Assembly (NCBI GenBank): GCA_964526905.1
Contig: CAZGMN010000002.1
Coordinates: forward strand, 1 to 43,277
Direction: 5' to 3'
DNA: 43,277 bases
Source of the DNA: CAZGMN01 sp964526905
GTDB lineage: Bacteria > Acidobacteriota > Aminicenantia > Aminicenantales > Aminicenantaceae
Made by a program: the position numbers and the translations under genes. Below the pieces are notes generated by a model. That model saw only the letters and a program-made list of their open reading frames with translations, was not told the DNA's origin and did no database searches. Of this stretch, positions 8,096 to 16,670 are shown piece after piece (the stretch's first letter is position 1; each line of letters begins with the position of its first letter).

Positions 8096-10978
8096 ATGAT
8101 TCAATTTTTTGGATTGTCAGAAAAAGAAAAAACGAAGCTCCTGGAGAAAACCAAAATTTCCATAGCTATCGTCTTCGTCTTCGTTCTTCTCCTCTTGGGT
8201 GGATTGAATGTCTATAAAAAAGCGACTTGGACCGAGCCGACAGATGGCGTCATCTGGGGCGAAAAACCCGAAGGTCTGACAGCCATTAAAGTTGAGGTCA
8301 ACAGCCCTGGTTATTTAAACGGTATCAAGAAAGGAACCATCCTCTTATCCATCAACAACAATCCAGTCAAGAACAAAATAGAGTTGGCAAAGAATCTATG
8401 GCAAGCTTCAAGCACGAATCAAAATGTCAGATACCAAACGATTCGAGAAGGTGAGCTCATCACGCCCTCTTTCTATCTGGCATTAAAAAGAGCCAATGTC
8501 ATCTACTTTTTTCTGGCCTTCATCGGTTTAACCACACTTGTCATCGGCTTGATTGTCTTCCTCAACTCAAAGAAACCCTTTACCATACCTTACGCTTTCT
8601 TCTATTTAGTCTCTTTGGCTTTTTACTCTTTGTGCATCTTTTCTTCCACTGGAAAGCTCGACAAACTGGACAGCCTTTTCTATTGGCTGGACAACATCTC
8701 CTTTCTGCTCTTTCCTCCCCTCTTCCTTCATTATTTCATCATCTTTCCTCAAAGAAAAAAATTTTTTAGAACTCAGCCGTCTTCAGTCTTCTTCCTCTAT
8801 CTCCCCGGCTTAGCCCTTCTCTTGTTCAAAATAACCATCCATCTTCCCTTCTTTCGGAATTCGAATGACCTCCTCATGCTAAGCTTTCATGACACATTGG
8901 AGAAGCTGGGCCTTCTCCATTTCGCTGTTTTTTCCATCTTGACCTTATTGACCATCCTCCACAGCACAGTTATGCCTTCAAACCTGATGGTCAAAAAACA
9001 ACTGAGGTGGATTGCCTACGGCCTTGGCCTGGGCATCATTCCCTTCACCCTTTTCTACGTCATTCCTTTCCTCTTCAACCACATCCCTTCAAGAGCAGCA
9101 GAACTCACCGTCCTCCTCCAGGCCCTCATTCCTTTGACTTTCTCCTACTCCATTTCCAGGCACCGCTTGATGAATTTTGAACTCCTTCTCAAAAAAGCGG
9201 TGACCTTGATCTCCTCCTCTGTTGTCCTGGCCATCATCTATTTCATCGCTACCTCACAGACAAAAATTTCATCTGAAAACAGGCTCAACGCTCTCTTCTT
9301 GGGAATCCTGGCCATTATTCTGGGAGCCACGCTGTTCACTCCCTTGAAAAAACTTTTCCAGTCCATCCTGGATAGGGCTTTTTATAAAAGGAGTTATCAA
9401 TACAGAAAAACTCTTCTTTCGATAAGCAAAGAACTCAGTCGAGAGAGAAACCTTCAAAAGCTCTCCCAATCTCTGCTGGAATTGATCGCCAACGCCCTCA
9501 CTCTCAAATCCATTGCCCTTCTCCTTCCGGCGGATGCTGAAAAAAAGTCATTCTCCCTTTTGAAATCCAGAGGCCAGTTGCCTCTCAGCCTAAACAAAAT
9601 AATTTTTGATGACCCTCTCTATCAAGAGTTAAAAGAAAAAGAGTTCATTTCCTATTATTCCTTTGCCGAGAAAAAAGAGCTCCAGAAGAATTTCGAAACT
9701 CTGTCCTCCTCGACTTTTTTCCATTACCTGCCGTTGAAAGTTGAAGAAAACATTATCGGCTGTCTGGCGATGAGCAAGAAAGTTGACAACACCTTCCTCA
9801 ACAGTGAAGACTGGGAGCTCCTGACCACAATCTCGTCTTCAGTGGCCTTAGCCCTGGAAAATGCCTATCTCTACAATCAGGCCAGCATCAGGGCCATGGA
9901 ATTGGAACGGCTCAAAGACTACAGCGAGAACATTATCGAAAGCCTGACTGTTGGAGTCGCCGTCCTCGATCAGCAAGCAAGAATCATCGGCTGGAACCGG
10001 GTGCTTGAGGAAACCTTCTCTTTGAAAAAAGAAGATGTCGTCAACAGGACTCTGATGGAAGTCTTGGGAGCAAAAAATTTCTCAGCCATCTTTCCTCTGG
10101 AAGGCCAACAGGATTTTCGCCTCTTGAGCGAAATCACGCTGGATGTATCGCCCCAAGAGAAAAAAATATTCGATATTGCCAAAACTCCGCTTCTCGATAA
10201 CAGGATGAATCCCTATGGCACAGTCATCGTCTTTGAGGAAATAACAGAAAAAATATTTCTGCAGCAGCAGCTTCTCACCTCAGAGAAACTTGCCTCCATC
10301 GGCCTTCTCTCTGCCGGTGTGGCCCATGAAATCAACACTCCCCTGACAGGAATTTCAAGCTATGTCCAGATACTCCAGAAAAAGCTTTCCCGATCTTCTC
10401 ACGGCCAAATTCTGGAAAAGATCGAGGCTCAAACAGAAAGAGTGGCCAGAATTATCAAAAACCTCCTCAATTTTGCCCGAAATCCTTCCGAAGCATCTTT
10501 TCATAAAGTTGACATCAAGGAGAATCTGCAGGAGATCATCTCCTTGATTGAATACAAGCTGAAAACGATGAACATCAATCTGGAGTTGAAGCTGGAGAAG
10601 CTTCGACCCCTCTGGGCGCAAGGAGAAAGACTGCAGCAGGTCTTCATCAACATTATTCTCAACGCCATCGATGCCATGCCCGACGGCGGGACGCTGAGCA
10701 TCGCGCTCAGCGAGAATTCAAAACAGGCCATGATAAAAATTCAGGATACGGGAACTGGAATCAAGGATCAGCACCTGCCCCATATCTTTGACCCCTTCTT
10801 CACAACCAAGGGCGTGGGGAAAGGGACGGGTCTCGGCCTTTCCATAAGCTATGCCATCATCAAAGAGCACGAAGGGCAAATTACTGTGGAAAGTGAATGG
10901 GGAAAAGGCTCTCTCTTCACCATATATATTCCTAAGGACTTGGACAAGAAAAAAACAAATAAGATTTCGGCGGCATAA
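8096..10978 (+). CDS. Membrane sensor histidine kinase with PDZ, GAF and PAS domains
   Basis: NtrB/PilS-like sensor, 960 aa. One transmembrane helix (about 22-40) is followed by an extracytoplasmic PDZ-like domain (about 50-125, with AIKVEVNSPGYLNGIKKGTILLSI split over its core strands). A bundle of about seven transmembrane helices follows (about 133-395), then a cytoplasmic GAF domain (about 440-600) and a PAS domain (about 615-730). The HisKA domain has His744 in GVAHEINTPL. The HATPase domain has the N-box around Asn856, DTGTG at about 884-888 and GTGLGL. All catalytic motifs are intact. It is 2 bases upstream of its NtrC-type response regulator. The start codon has no clear Shine-Dalgarno element. 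Confidence 0.92.
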   Translation: MIQFFGLSEKEKTKLLEKTKISIAIVFVFVLLLLGGLNVYKKATWTEPTDGVIWGEKPEGLTAIKVEVNSPGYLNGIKKGTILLSINNNPVKNKIELAKNLWQASSTNQNVRYQTIREGELITPSFYLALKRANVIYFFLAFIGLTTLVIGLIVFLNSKKPFTIPYAFFYLVSLAFYSLCIFSSTGKLDKLDSLFYWLDNISFLLFPPLFLHYFIIFPQRKKFFRTQPSSVFFLYLPGLALLLFKITIHLPFFRNSNDLLMLSFHDTLEKLGLLHFAVFSILTLLTILHSTVMPSNLMVKKQLRWIAYGLGLGIIPFTLFYVIPFLFNHIPSRAAELTVLLQALIPLTFSYSISRHRLMNFELLLKKAVTLISSSVVLAIIYFIATSQTKISSENRLNALFLGILAIILGATLFTPLKKLFQSILDRAFYKRSYQYRKTLLSISKELSRERNLQKLSQSLLELIANALTLKSIALLLPADAEKKSFSLLKSRGQLPLSLNKIIFDDPLYQELKEKEFISYYSFAEKKELQKNFETLSSSTFFHYLPLKVEENIIGCLAMSKKVDNTFLNSEDWELLTTISSSVALALENAYLYNQASIRAMELERLKDYSENIIESLTVGVAVLDQQARIIGWNRVLEETFSLKKEDVVNRTLMEVLGAKNFSAIFPLEGQQDFRLLSEITLDVSPQEKKIFDIAKTPLLDNRMNPYGTVIVFEEITEKIFLQQQLLTSEKLASIGLLSAGVAHEINTPLTGISSYVQILQKKLSRSSHGQILEKIEAQTERVARIIKNLLNFARNPSEASFHKVDIKENLQEIISLIEYKLKTMNINLELKLEKLRPLWAQGERLQQVFINIILNAIDAMPDGGTLSIALSENSKQAMIKIQDTGTGIKDQHLPHIFDPFFTTKGVGKGTGLGLSISYAIIKEHEGQITVESEWGKGSLFTIYIPKDLDKKKTNKISAA

Positions 10979-10980
10979 AA

Positions 10981-12366
10981 ATGGAAAAAAAAGGCAAAAT
11001 CCACATCATCGATGACGAACAAATCATCCATGAGGTTCTGGGTGACCTCCTGACTTCCGAAGGCTATGAAGTTGAAAAATCTTTGAGCGGCGAGGAGGCT
11101 CTTGAAAAACATCCTTCCGAGTCTTTTGACCTCGTTCTTCTGGACCTGCTCATGCCCGAAATGGATGGGATAGAGGTCCTTAAAAATCTGAGGAAGATCG
11201 ACCCTCAGGTCGTGACCGTGATCATCACCGCCTATGCCTCTGTGGAATCAGCCATTTCAGCAATGAAGAGCGGAGCCTTCGATTACATCCAGAAGCCTTT
11301 CAAACATGATGAACTGCTCTTGACGGTCAAAAGAGCGCTGGAGCATCGAAAACTCAAGGAAGAAAACATTCGCTTGAAAGACGAGCTCAAGAGGAAGTTC
11401 TGCTTTGAAAACATCATCGGAAAAAGCAAAGTCATGCAGGATGTGTTCGATGTCATAAAAGCCGCAGCTCCAACGCGAAGCACGATCTTGCTCGAAGGCG
11501 AAAGCGGGACAGGAAAGGAACTCGTCTCAAGAGCCATCCACCAAAACAGCGACCGGGCGAGCTTCCCTTTCATCGTCGTCAACAGCGGCTCCCTTCCGCC
11601 TGACCTTCTGGAAAGCCATCTCTTCGGCCATGTCAAAGGAGCTTTCACGGGAGCTGTCAATCATAAAAAGGGCCTCTTCGAAGCGGCTGACAGAGGGACA
11701 ATCTTTTTTGACGAAATATCCTCTCTCAATCCAGAGACTCAAGCGAAATTGTTACGGGTGATGCAGGACAAGGAGTTCATGAGATTGGGAGGGACAAAGA
11801 CAATCAAAGTCGACGCCAGAGTCATCGCTGCCACCAACTCAGACTTGGAAGAGCTGGTCGGAAAAAAAATATTCCGCCAGGACCTTTTCTACCGGCTGAA
11901 TGTCATCAAAATCGTGCTCCCGCCACTCCGGGAAAGAAAAGAGGACATTCCCCTTCTGGTCAGACATTTTCTCACAATTTACGGAAAAGAAAATAAAAAA
12001 GAGATTACAGACATCACTGAAGACGTAATGGAGATTCTCATCAACTATGACTGGCCAGGAAACGTCAGAGAACTGGAAAATCTGATTGAAAGAGCCGTAG
12101 TCCTGACCAAGTCCAAAATCATCACCAGAGAGGGGCTCCCCCCCTTCTTCTTAACCCCGCAAGATGAGGCCAAAGCATTCTCCCCGGACGATAACGAGCA
12201 CACTCTCAAGGAACACATCCGATCCCTCCAGAGAAAAGCCATAATCAGTGCCCTGACCAAAACAAAAGGAGTTCAAAAAAAGGCCGCCAATCTTTTAGGA
12301 GTCAAGCCCACCACCCTGAATGAGATGATCAAAAGGCTGCAGATCGATATCAGCGATCTCTCCTGA
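10981..12366 (+). CDS. NtrC-family sigma-54-dependent response regulator
   Basis: A 461-aa transcription activator. The receiver domain (about 5-118) carries DD at 11-12, phosphoacceptor Asp55 and Lys105. The AAA+ domain (about 145-375) has Walker A GESGTGKE at about 173-180 and the sigma-54 contact loop GAFTGA at 220-225. A Fis-type helix-turn-helix (about 420-458, with KKAANLLGVKPTTLNEMIKRL) ends the protein. It should be phosphorylated by the kinase encoded immediately upstream and activate RpoN promoters. A near-consensus sigma-54 promoter lies at 15281-15296, in front of the convergently transcribed neighbour, making that gene a plausible target. Confidence 0.95.
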   Translation: MEKKGKIHIIDDEQIIHEVLGDLLTSEGYEVEKSLSGEEALEKHPSESFDLVLLDLLMPEMDGIEVLKNLRKIDPQVVTVIITAYASVESAISAMKSGAFDYIQKPFKHDELLLTVKRALEHRKLKEENIRLKDELKRKFCFENIIGKSKVMQDVFDVIKAAAPTRSTILLEGESGTGKELVSRAIHQNSDRASFPFIVVNSGSLPPDLLESHLFGHVKGAFTGAVNHKKGLFEAADRGTIFFDEISSLNPETQAKLLRVMQDKEFMRLGGTKTIKVDARVIAATNSDLEELVGKKIFRQDLFYRLNVIKIVLPPLRERKEDIPLLVRHFLTIYGKENKKEITDITEDVMEILINYDWPGNVRELENLIERAVVLTKSKIITREGLPPFFLTPQDEAKAFSPDDNEHTLKEHIRSLQRKAIISALTKTKGVQKKAANLLGVKPTTLNEMIKRLQIDISDLS

Positions 12367-12519
12367 TAGGCTCAGGCAGAGTAGCTCGTCAGCACGCCGC
12401 TTTTGCCCCAGCGAGGCAAAAGCGGCTCGATTCAAGGCTTCGCTCTCCTCTCCCTTCGGTCGAGGAACCATGCCCGCTCAGCCTTTCATACGGCTTTCTC
12501 GCCACTCTGCCTTCGCCTA
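12367..12519. repeat. GC-rich nested inverted-repeat element between convergent genes
   Basis: Outer arms TAGGC-tc-AGGCAGAGT (12367-12382) and ACTCTGCCT-tc-GCCTA (12504-12519) pair perfectly except for a symmetric tc/tc internal loop. They enclose a perfect 12-bp hairpin (12396-12426) and smaller potential hairpins, such as AGCC/GGCT around 12479-12494. The block is visibly richer in GC than its flanks. It starts one base after the response-regulator stop codon. It could be a transcript-end structure, a REP/MITE-like element or a structured RNA. Confidence 0.5.
12396..12426. terminator. Perfect 12-bp hairpin, possible bidirectional terminator
   Basis: GCCGCTTTTGCC (12396-12407), a 7-base loop and GGCAAAAGCGGC (12415-12426). 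No U-tract follows on either strand, so intrinsic termination is uncertain; it may instead protect 3' ends. Confidence 0.4.
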
Positions 12520-12558
12520 GCGATATAAAGCCTGGGAAAAAGTCTAAGTTAAAGGGAA

Positions 12559-15171
12559 TTATAAAATTTTCCCCGGCAGGGCGTTGTCGGGATTCACTCT
12601 TATCTTCTTCGGTTTTTCCTTTAATTCAAACTCAAAAGTCTTGGCCTGGTCATCAACAACAAGCATCTTCCTGACCTTTTTCCCGCTCTCCAGCCACTCG
12701 ATCCACAGCGGAAAAAGAAAATGCTCTCTGAGCTGGGTTACTCTGACTGTCAGAATCAACCCCTCCCTTCCCTTTTTGACAGAATGGGTAACCTTGAGTT
12801 CAGGAAGAAGATAGGAATCAAACCAATGCTTGAAGAAATTTTCCAGGTCTTTTCCTGAAACACGCTCCATAATTCTGATAAAGCCTCTGGTGTTGGCAAC
12901 GTTGTACTTGTATTTTCCGAAGAATTCCTTTAATCCCTCAAAAAAGACTTCCTCGCCTATTAAGTCTTTAAGCAGATTCAATGCCAGTGAGGTCTTATTG
13001 TAGATGATGGACTGGTAAGCAAGAAAATTAAAAAAGCTGAGGCGAGAGCCAAGAGTGATTGGCCCCCACTTCGAATATTTTTCCGTCCATCGTGAAAACT
13101 TCTTAAGAATGAAAGAATAAGCATCCTCGCCATGACATTCTCTCAAATAGAGGGCAGCGGCAAATTGAGCCAATCCTTCACTCAGCCACTGGTCGTGATA
13201 GGTTTTCCAGGTGACAGCATGCCCCCACCACTGGTGGGCAATTTCGTGGGCAATAACATATTCTTTCCAGCGGGAGAGGTCCACTGGACTCCGGACATTG
13301 ACATAATGCCCTCCTTCTGCAACTTGAGGCGGCTCATTGAGAACAATAAAGGAAGGGGAGCAGTGGCCTCCGGTTGAAGGCCAGTTTCTCTCGACGATCG
13401 ATAGCTTTTCATAGGGAAAAGGCCCAAACTGACCTTCATAGAATTGAATAATCTTTTTGGCATCCTCAACGAGCCCTTTCTTTTGGAAAGAGATTCCAGA
13501 GGAGGCGTAGAGCCTGAGCGGGATAGAGCCTTTATCTTCTCGGGTCTTGGAAATATCTCCGACAATAAAGGAGACATATTTGAGAGGATATTTTGTTTCG
13601 AAGATATAAACAGAGCTTCCGATTTTGTCCACTTCCTCGACTCTCTCCGCTCCGTTCAATTTGCTTTGCTCAATCAATTCGCCATTCGAAACACAACCGT
13701 ATCCAGGCGGAACAATGATTCTCAACTTTGCTGTGAAATAATCATCATCCGGAGGAGAAGGATACCAGTAGGGGCGTCGCGTGAAGAGATAGGTCTCGAA
13801 GCTTGGGGGATTAAAGACAATCGACTCGGGCTGTTTTTGATATTGGATGACGACATCTTCAACCTGTGTCGGAGGCGAAATTTTCCCTCGATAAAAAATC
13901 TCGATGGTGCAAGGTTTCTCGCGAGATGGAGGATTGGCGAAATAAACATAAAGGAACTCCCTCATTTTATCCCGGCTGTAAAACAGCTCATGCATCTCCT
14001 GATCATAGATGCGCAGGATTTCCAATTTGGGATTCAACTTAAGCTTGACTCTTTCCAGAAAGTCGACTTTGGGCTCGATTTCAACTTCTGCCTTTCCGGA
14101 AAGGAACGACTGCTTCGGATTAAAATCAATATCAATCTTGTAGTTCTTGACTTCGAACATCTCGCCAAAAGTCACAACCATTCTTTTCTTATTGTCTTCG
14201 ACGAAAGGCGAATAGAGGTTGATGATCTTTTTATCTTTCCAGCGATAAAGGTGGGTCTCCTCATCTGAAAAAGGGGAATAGATATAGGTCAGGTTTCCAT
14301 ACTTTTTCCCGCTAAAATCAATGACAGCCTCTTCGGCTTGAGGAAGAGCCGAATACAGCTCCTTGTTGAGGGAATTTTCAACCGTAAAGGAATTGGAATA
14401 ATGCCTGGAAAACAGGGAATAGGCATTGTTTTTCTCTAAATCAGAGACTTGGAAGTCATCCTTATCTTTTTCAATCCTGATGTTATTATCAAAAAAATAG
14501 TTGGAAAACCTGAGATAAGCATAGCTGAGCTCATCCTCAAGAGAGAGTTTCTTATAGATAAGGTCCAGCTGGTGTTGTTCCTGCGGGTCTGAAGGAGAAA
14601 AAATCAAATGGCCCTTGCCGACGACGAGCAGGGCTGTCTCCAGCTCAGGGATGTTGTCAAAAAAGACGAGGGCATCCTTAAAGATGAGCTTGAGATCGAC
14701 ATGCTCGATCTCAATCGACTTGACTCTTTCAACTCTTTCAGAGGGGATTTTGATCTTGTAAAGCGTGGAGATGCTCCCGATTATATTCTTCTTGTTGACC
14801 TTCCACCGCGCCTCTGCCTGGATGAGGCTCAGGCGCCAGTTCTCAATTTTCACTGAAAAAGAATTCTGAAAGAGAGCCTGAAGAAAGACGATTGTCTCAT
14901 CAGCGATCTGGTTCAGCTTTCCAGCCTTGTACAAAGTCACTCTATCCATCAGGAGCTGGTCAAAGTTCATTTTTATGCTGGCCTCCTCCTCTGCTCTGAG
15001 CTCTTCTTGAAAATTCTCCAGGTAGGCCGGAATGTTTCTCTCGTTCAAGGACTTTTGGATTTGAACGATAAACTCATTCAGAGGGTCTTCCTGGGAGGCC
15101 GCTTCAAAGGTCAAGGAAAGGGAAAGGAGGGAAAAGACAAAGATTTGAACGATGAATCTCTTCTTCATCAT
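12559..15171 (-). CDS. Secreted M1-family (gluzincin) metallopeptidase-like protein
   Basis: An 870-aa protein with a signal peptide (about 1-26, cleavage near EAASQ). A long N-terminal region (about 30-330) unlike typical M1 proteins is followed by an M1-like beta domain and a catalytic domain. The zinc motif is HEIAH (His642, Glu643, His646) with the third ligand Glu665 in WLSEG, 18 residues on. A YNKTSLAL segment resembles the conserved catalytic Tyr motif of M1 enzymes. The usual GxMEN exopeptidase motif is not recognisable upstream; the corresponding place reads STGGHCSPSF. It could be a periplasmic or extracellular peptidase with altered specificity. The putative sigma-54 promoter at 15281-15296 drives it. 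Confidence 0.88.
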   Translation of the reverse strand: MMKKRFIVQIFVFSLLSLSLTFEAASQEDPLNEFIVQIQKSLNERNIPAYLENFQEELRAEEEASIKMNFDQLLMDRVTLYKAGKLNQIADETIVFLQALFQNSFSVKIENWRLSLIQAEARWKVNKKNIIGSISTLYKIKIPSERVERVKSIEIEHVDLKLIFKDALVFFDNIPELETALLVVGKGHLIFSPSDPQEQHQLDLIYKKLSLEDELSYAYLRFSNYFFDNNIRIEKDKDDFQVSDLEKNNAYSLFSRHYSNSFTVENSLNKELYSALPQAEEAVIDFSGKKYGNLTYIYSPFSDEETHLYRWKDKKIINLYSPFVEDNKKRMVVTFGEMFEVKNYKIDIDFNPKQSFLSGKAEVEIEPKVDFLERVKLKLNPKLEILRIYDQEMHELFYSRDKMREFLYVYFANPPSREKPCTIEIFYRGKISPPTQVEDVVIQYQKQPESIVFNPPSFETYLFTRRPYWYPSPPDDDYFTAKLRIIVPPGYGCVSNGELIEQSKLNGAERVEEVDKIGSSVYIFETKYPLKYVSFIVGDISKTREDKGSIPLRLYASSGISFQKKGLVEDAKKIIQFYEGQFGPFPYEKLSIVERNWPSTGGHCSPSFIVLNEPPQVAEGGHYVNVRSPVDLSRWKEYVIAHEIAHQWWGHAVTWKTYHDQWLSEGLAQFAAALYLRECHGEDAYSFILKKFSRWTEKYSKWGPITLGSRLSFFNFLAYQSIIYNKTSLALNLLKDLIGEEVFFEGLKEFFGKYKYNVANTRGFIRIMERVSGKDLENFFKHWFDSYLLPELKVTHSVKKGREGLILTVRVTQLREHFLFPLWIEWLESGKKVRKMLVVDDQAKTFEFELKEKPKKIRVNPDNALPGKIL

Positions 15172-15280
15172 TTTAGGCTTATTATATCAAATTTAAAAAA
15201 TCCATTAAGACAATGGAAAATCTGCTTTTTGCTTTTCTCCATCCCTGGGGAAGGTCCATCTCTAACTCTCGTTAAAAAAT

Positions 15281-15296
15281 AGCAATTTTTGTGCCA
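15281..15296 (-). promoter_or_regulatory. Sigma-54 (-24/-12) promoter upstream of the M1-like peptidase
   Basis: The minus strand reads TGGCACAAAAATTGCT. TGGCAC (15291-15296) and TTGCT (15281-15285) are separated by 5 bases, matching the RpoN consensus TGGCAC-N5-TTGCW. It leaves a leader of about 100 bases before the ATG at 15171. A TATAAT (complement of 15181-15186) also occurs just before the start codon but lacks a good -35 box. Confidence 0.75.
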
Positions 15297-15381
15297 ATTG
15301 AATTAGAAAAGGAAACATCAAATCTTTGGGAGAACTCTCGAAATTCTGGTCAAGGCTGGATAATGATTAAAGGCCTGTTGT

Positions 15382-15425
15382 AAAAAAACTTAACAGCGGT
15401 GACTGAAAGCAAGACAGCCGCAGAT
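15382..15425 (-). terminator. Possible terminator of speD
   Basis: On the minus strand an imperfect stem (GCGGcTG pairing with CACCGC, one bulge) is followed a few bases later by seven T (complement of 15382-15388). Position just after the speD stop codon fits, but the stem is weak. Confidence 0.4.
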
Positions 15426-15456
15426 TGGGCAGATTCTCTGGATTGTTAACTTTAAC

Positions 15457-15906
15457 TTAACTTCCTGAAGCCGATTTTTTGCCTTTCTCGGTGACAAAAT
15501 CCTCTTCCCAGGTGATAAAGCTATGATAGAAAATCTTGTCTCCTTCCTCGATTCCTCGCGTAATTTCCGTAACGTGAGAAGTGGTGGCGCCAAAAGCCTC
15601 GACAGCATAAAGCACGGCTTTTTCTGGTTCAACAGAGCTGCCGCAGGTGTAGAAGTCAAGAGCGCCATATTTGTACTCCGGCCAGGTATGGATAGAGATG
15701 TGCGATTCGGAAATGACAATGACCCCACTGACTCCACTGGGCGGGAACCTGTTGACAGAAATGGACCAGACCTGGGCTCCGGCAATCTCGGCTGCTTTGA
15801 CCAAAATCTGCTGAACCTTGTCCACGCTGCCGATGATCTCAGGGTCACATCCTGACGCTTCGACGATATAATGATGGCCTACAGCTCGATGAACCTTTTT
15901 TGTCAT
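15457..15906 (-). CDS. speD: S-adenosylmethionine decarboxylase proenzyme
   Basis: Makes decarboxylated S-adenosylmethionine, the aminopropyl donor for spermidine. The protein is 149 aa from the ATG at 15906, the usual size for bacterial class 1b SpeD. The self-cleavage site is in SESHISIHTWPE, where Ser68 would become the pyruvoyl group; His73 and Cys88 (YTCG) are the processing and catalytic residues by family analogy. An earlier in-frame ATG at 15921 exists. GAGGAG sits correctly before 15906, and the predicted transcription start near 15928 leaves no room for a ribosome site before 15921, so I prefer 15906. No spermidine synthase gene is adjacent. Confidence 0.95.
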   Translation of the reverse strand: MTKKVHRAVGHHYIVEASGCDPEIIGSVDKVQQILVKAAEIAGAQVWSISVNRFPPSGVSGVIVISESHISIHTWPEYKYGALDFYTCGSSVEPEKAVLYAVEAFGATTSHVTEITRGIEEGDKIFYHSFITWEEDFVTEKGKKSASGS

Positions 15907-15934
15907 TCTTCTTCTCCTCATTAACTTGAAAGTA

Positions 15935-15962
15935 ATTATGGCAGATTCCTGCTCGCTGTCAA
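15935..15962 (-). promoter_or_regulatory. speD promoter
   Basis: On the minus strand TTGACA (15957-15962), a 16-base spacer and CATAAT (15935-15940). Transcription would start near 15928, about 22 bases before the preferred start codon. It is divergent from the promoter at 16005-16034. Confidence 0.6.
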
Positions 15963-16004
15963 GAATTCTTTTGTCTTATTAAGCATCTTTTGTCCCCCAA
16001 GTCC

Positions 16005-16034
16005 TTGACAAGGCTAATGAGTATCTGTTATAAA
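16005..16034 (+). promoter_or_regulatory. Promoter of the NuoEFG/GltS-like operon
   Basis: TTGACA (16005-16010), an 18-base spacer and TATAAA (16029-16034). The start of transcription near 16041 gives an unusually long, AT-rich leader of about 130 bases before the first gene. I see no recognisable riboswitch in it. Confidence 0.6.
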
Positions 16035-16169
16035 AATCCCTTAATAATTATTATATTTTTAAGTTAATGGGCGGAATTATAAAAATTATACCCGAAACAA
16101 CATTTTCCCCCCTCCAACTTAAAAATCAACGAAAGAAATAAAAAGCTGATTAAGAGGCGGAGAGAATCC

Positions 16170-16670
16170 ATGGCCAACGGCGCTCTTCAATTTGAAACTA
16201 TAATAAAAAAACATCCCAGAGAAAAAAAATCATTGATACCGATCCTTCAAGATATCCAGGTTCAATTCAATTACCTCCCTCAGGAGGCCTTGCTTCTGGT
16301 CTCGGATACCTTGAATATCCCCTTGATTGATGTCCTCAGCGTGGCGAGTTTCTATAATGCTTTCAGCCTTAAGCCCAGGGGGAAGCATGTGGTCACTGTT
16401 TGCATGGGAACAGCCTGCCATGTCAGAGGTGCTCCCCCTATTTTGGAAGAATTCAAAAGAAAACTCAACGTCGATGTTGAAGAAACAACCAAAGACAACT
16501 TATTTACATTAGAAACTGTCAACTGCTTGGGAGCCTGTGCTCTTGGCCCCATTGTGGTTATTGATGGCGATTATTACGGTCAAATGAAAATAAGAAAAGT
16601 CGATAAACTTATTAAAAAATTTAGACCAGAAAAAAGGAGCGGGGTGAATAATGAACGGAATGAACGTTAA
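16170..16670 (+). CDS. NuoE-like [2Fe-2S] subunit of an NAD(P)-linked flavoenzyme
   Basis: Thioredoxin-like [2Fe-2S] protein of the NuoE/HymA/HydC (24 kDa) family, 166 aa. A helical N-terminal region (about 1-70) includes the QDIQVQFNYLP and VASFYNAFSL signatures of NuoE. The cluster ligands are Cys78, Cys83, Cys119 and Cys123 (C-x4-C and C-x3-C), all present. The protein should form the diaphorase core with the NuoF-like protein encoded next, whose start overlaps this gene by 20 bases. In known complexes this subunit pairs with the NADH/FMN subunit of complex I, NAD-linked hydrogenases, formate dehydrogenases or bifurcating enzymes. The neighbours decide which; here there is no hydrogenase gene. 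Confidence 0.93.
   Translation: MANGALQFETIIKKHPREKKSLIPILQDIQVQFNYLPQEALLLVSDTLNIPLIDVLSVASFYNAFSLKPRGKHVVTVCMGTACHVRGAPPILEEFKRKLNVDVEETTKDNLFTLETVNCLGACALGPIVVIDGDYYGQMKIRKVDKLIKKFRPEKRSGVNNERNER

Noticed and set aside
13444..14268. Open frame of 274 codons on the plus strand inside the M1-like gene.
   Set aside because: Antisense to an obvious peptidase gene; composition and lack of motifs mark it as a shadow.
15390..15848. Open frame of 152 codons on the minus strand overlapping speD in another frame.
   Set aside because: speD in the alternative frame has its full signature and a ribosome site; this frame has neither.
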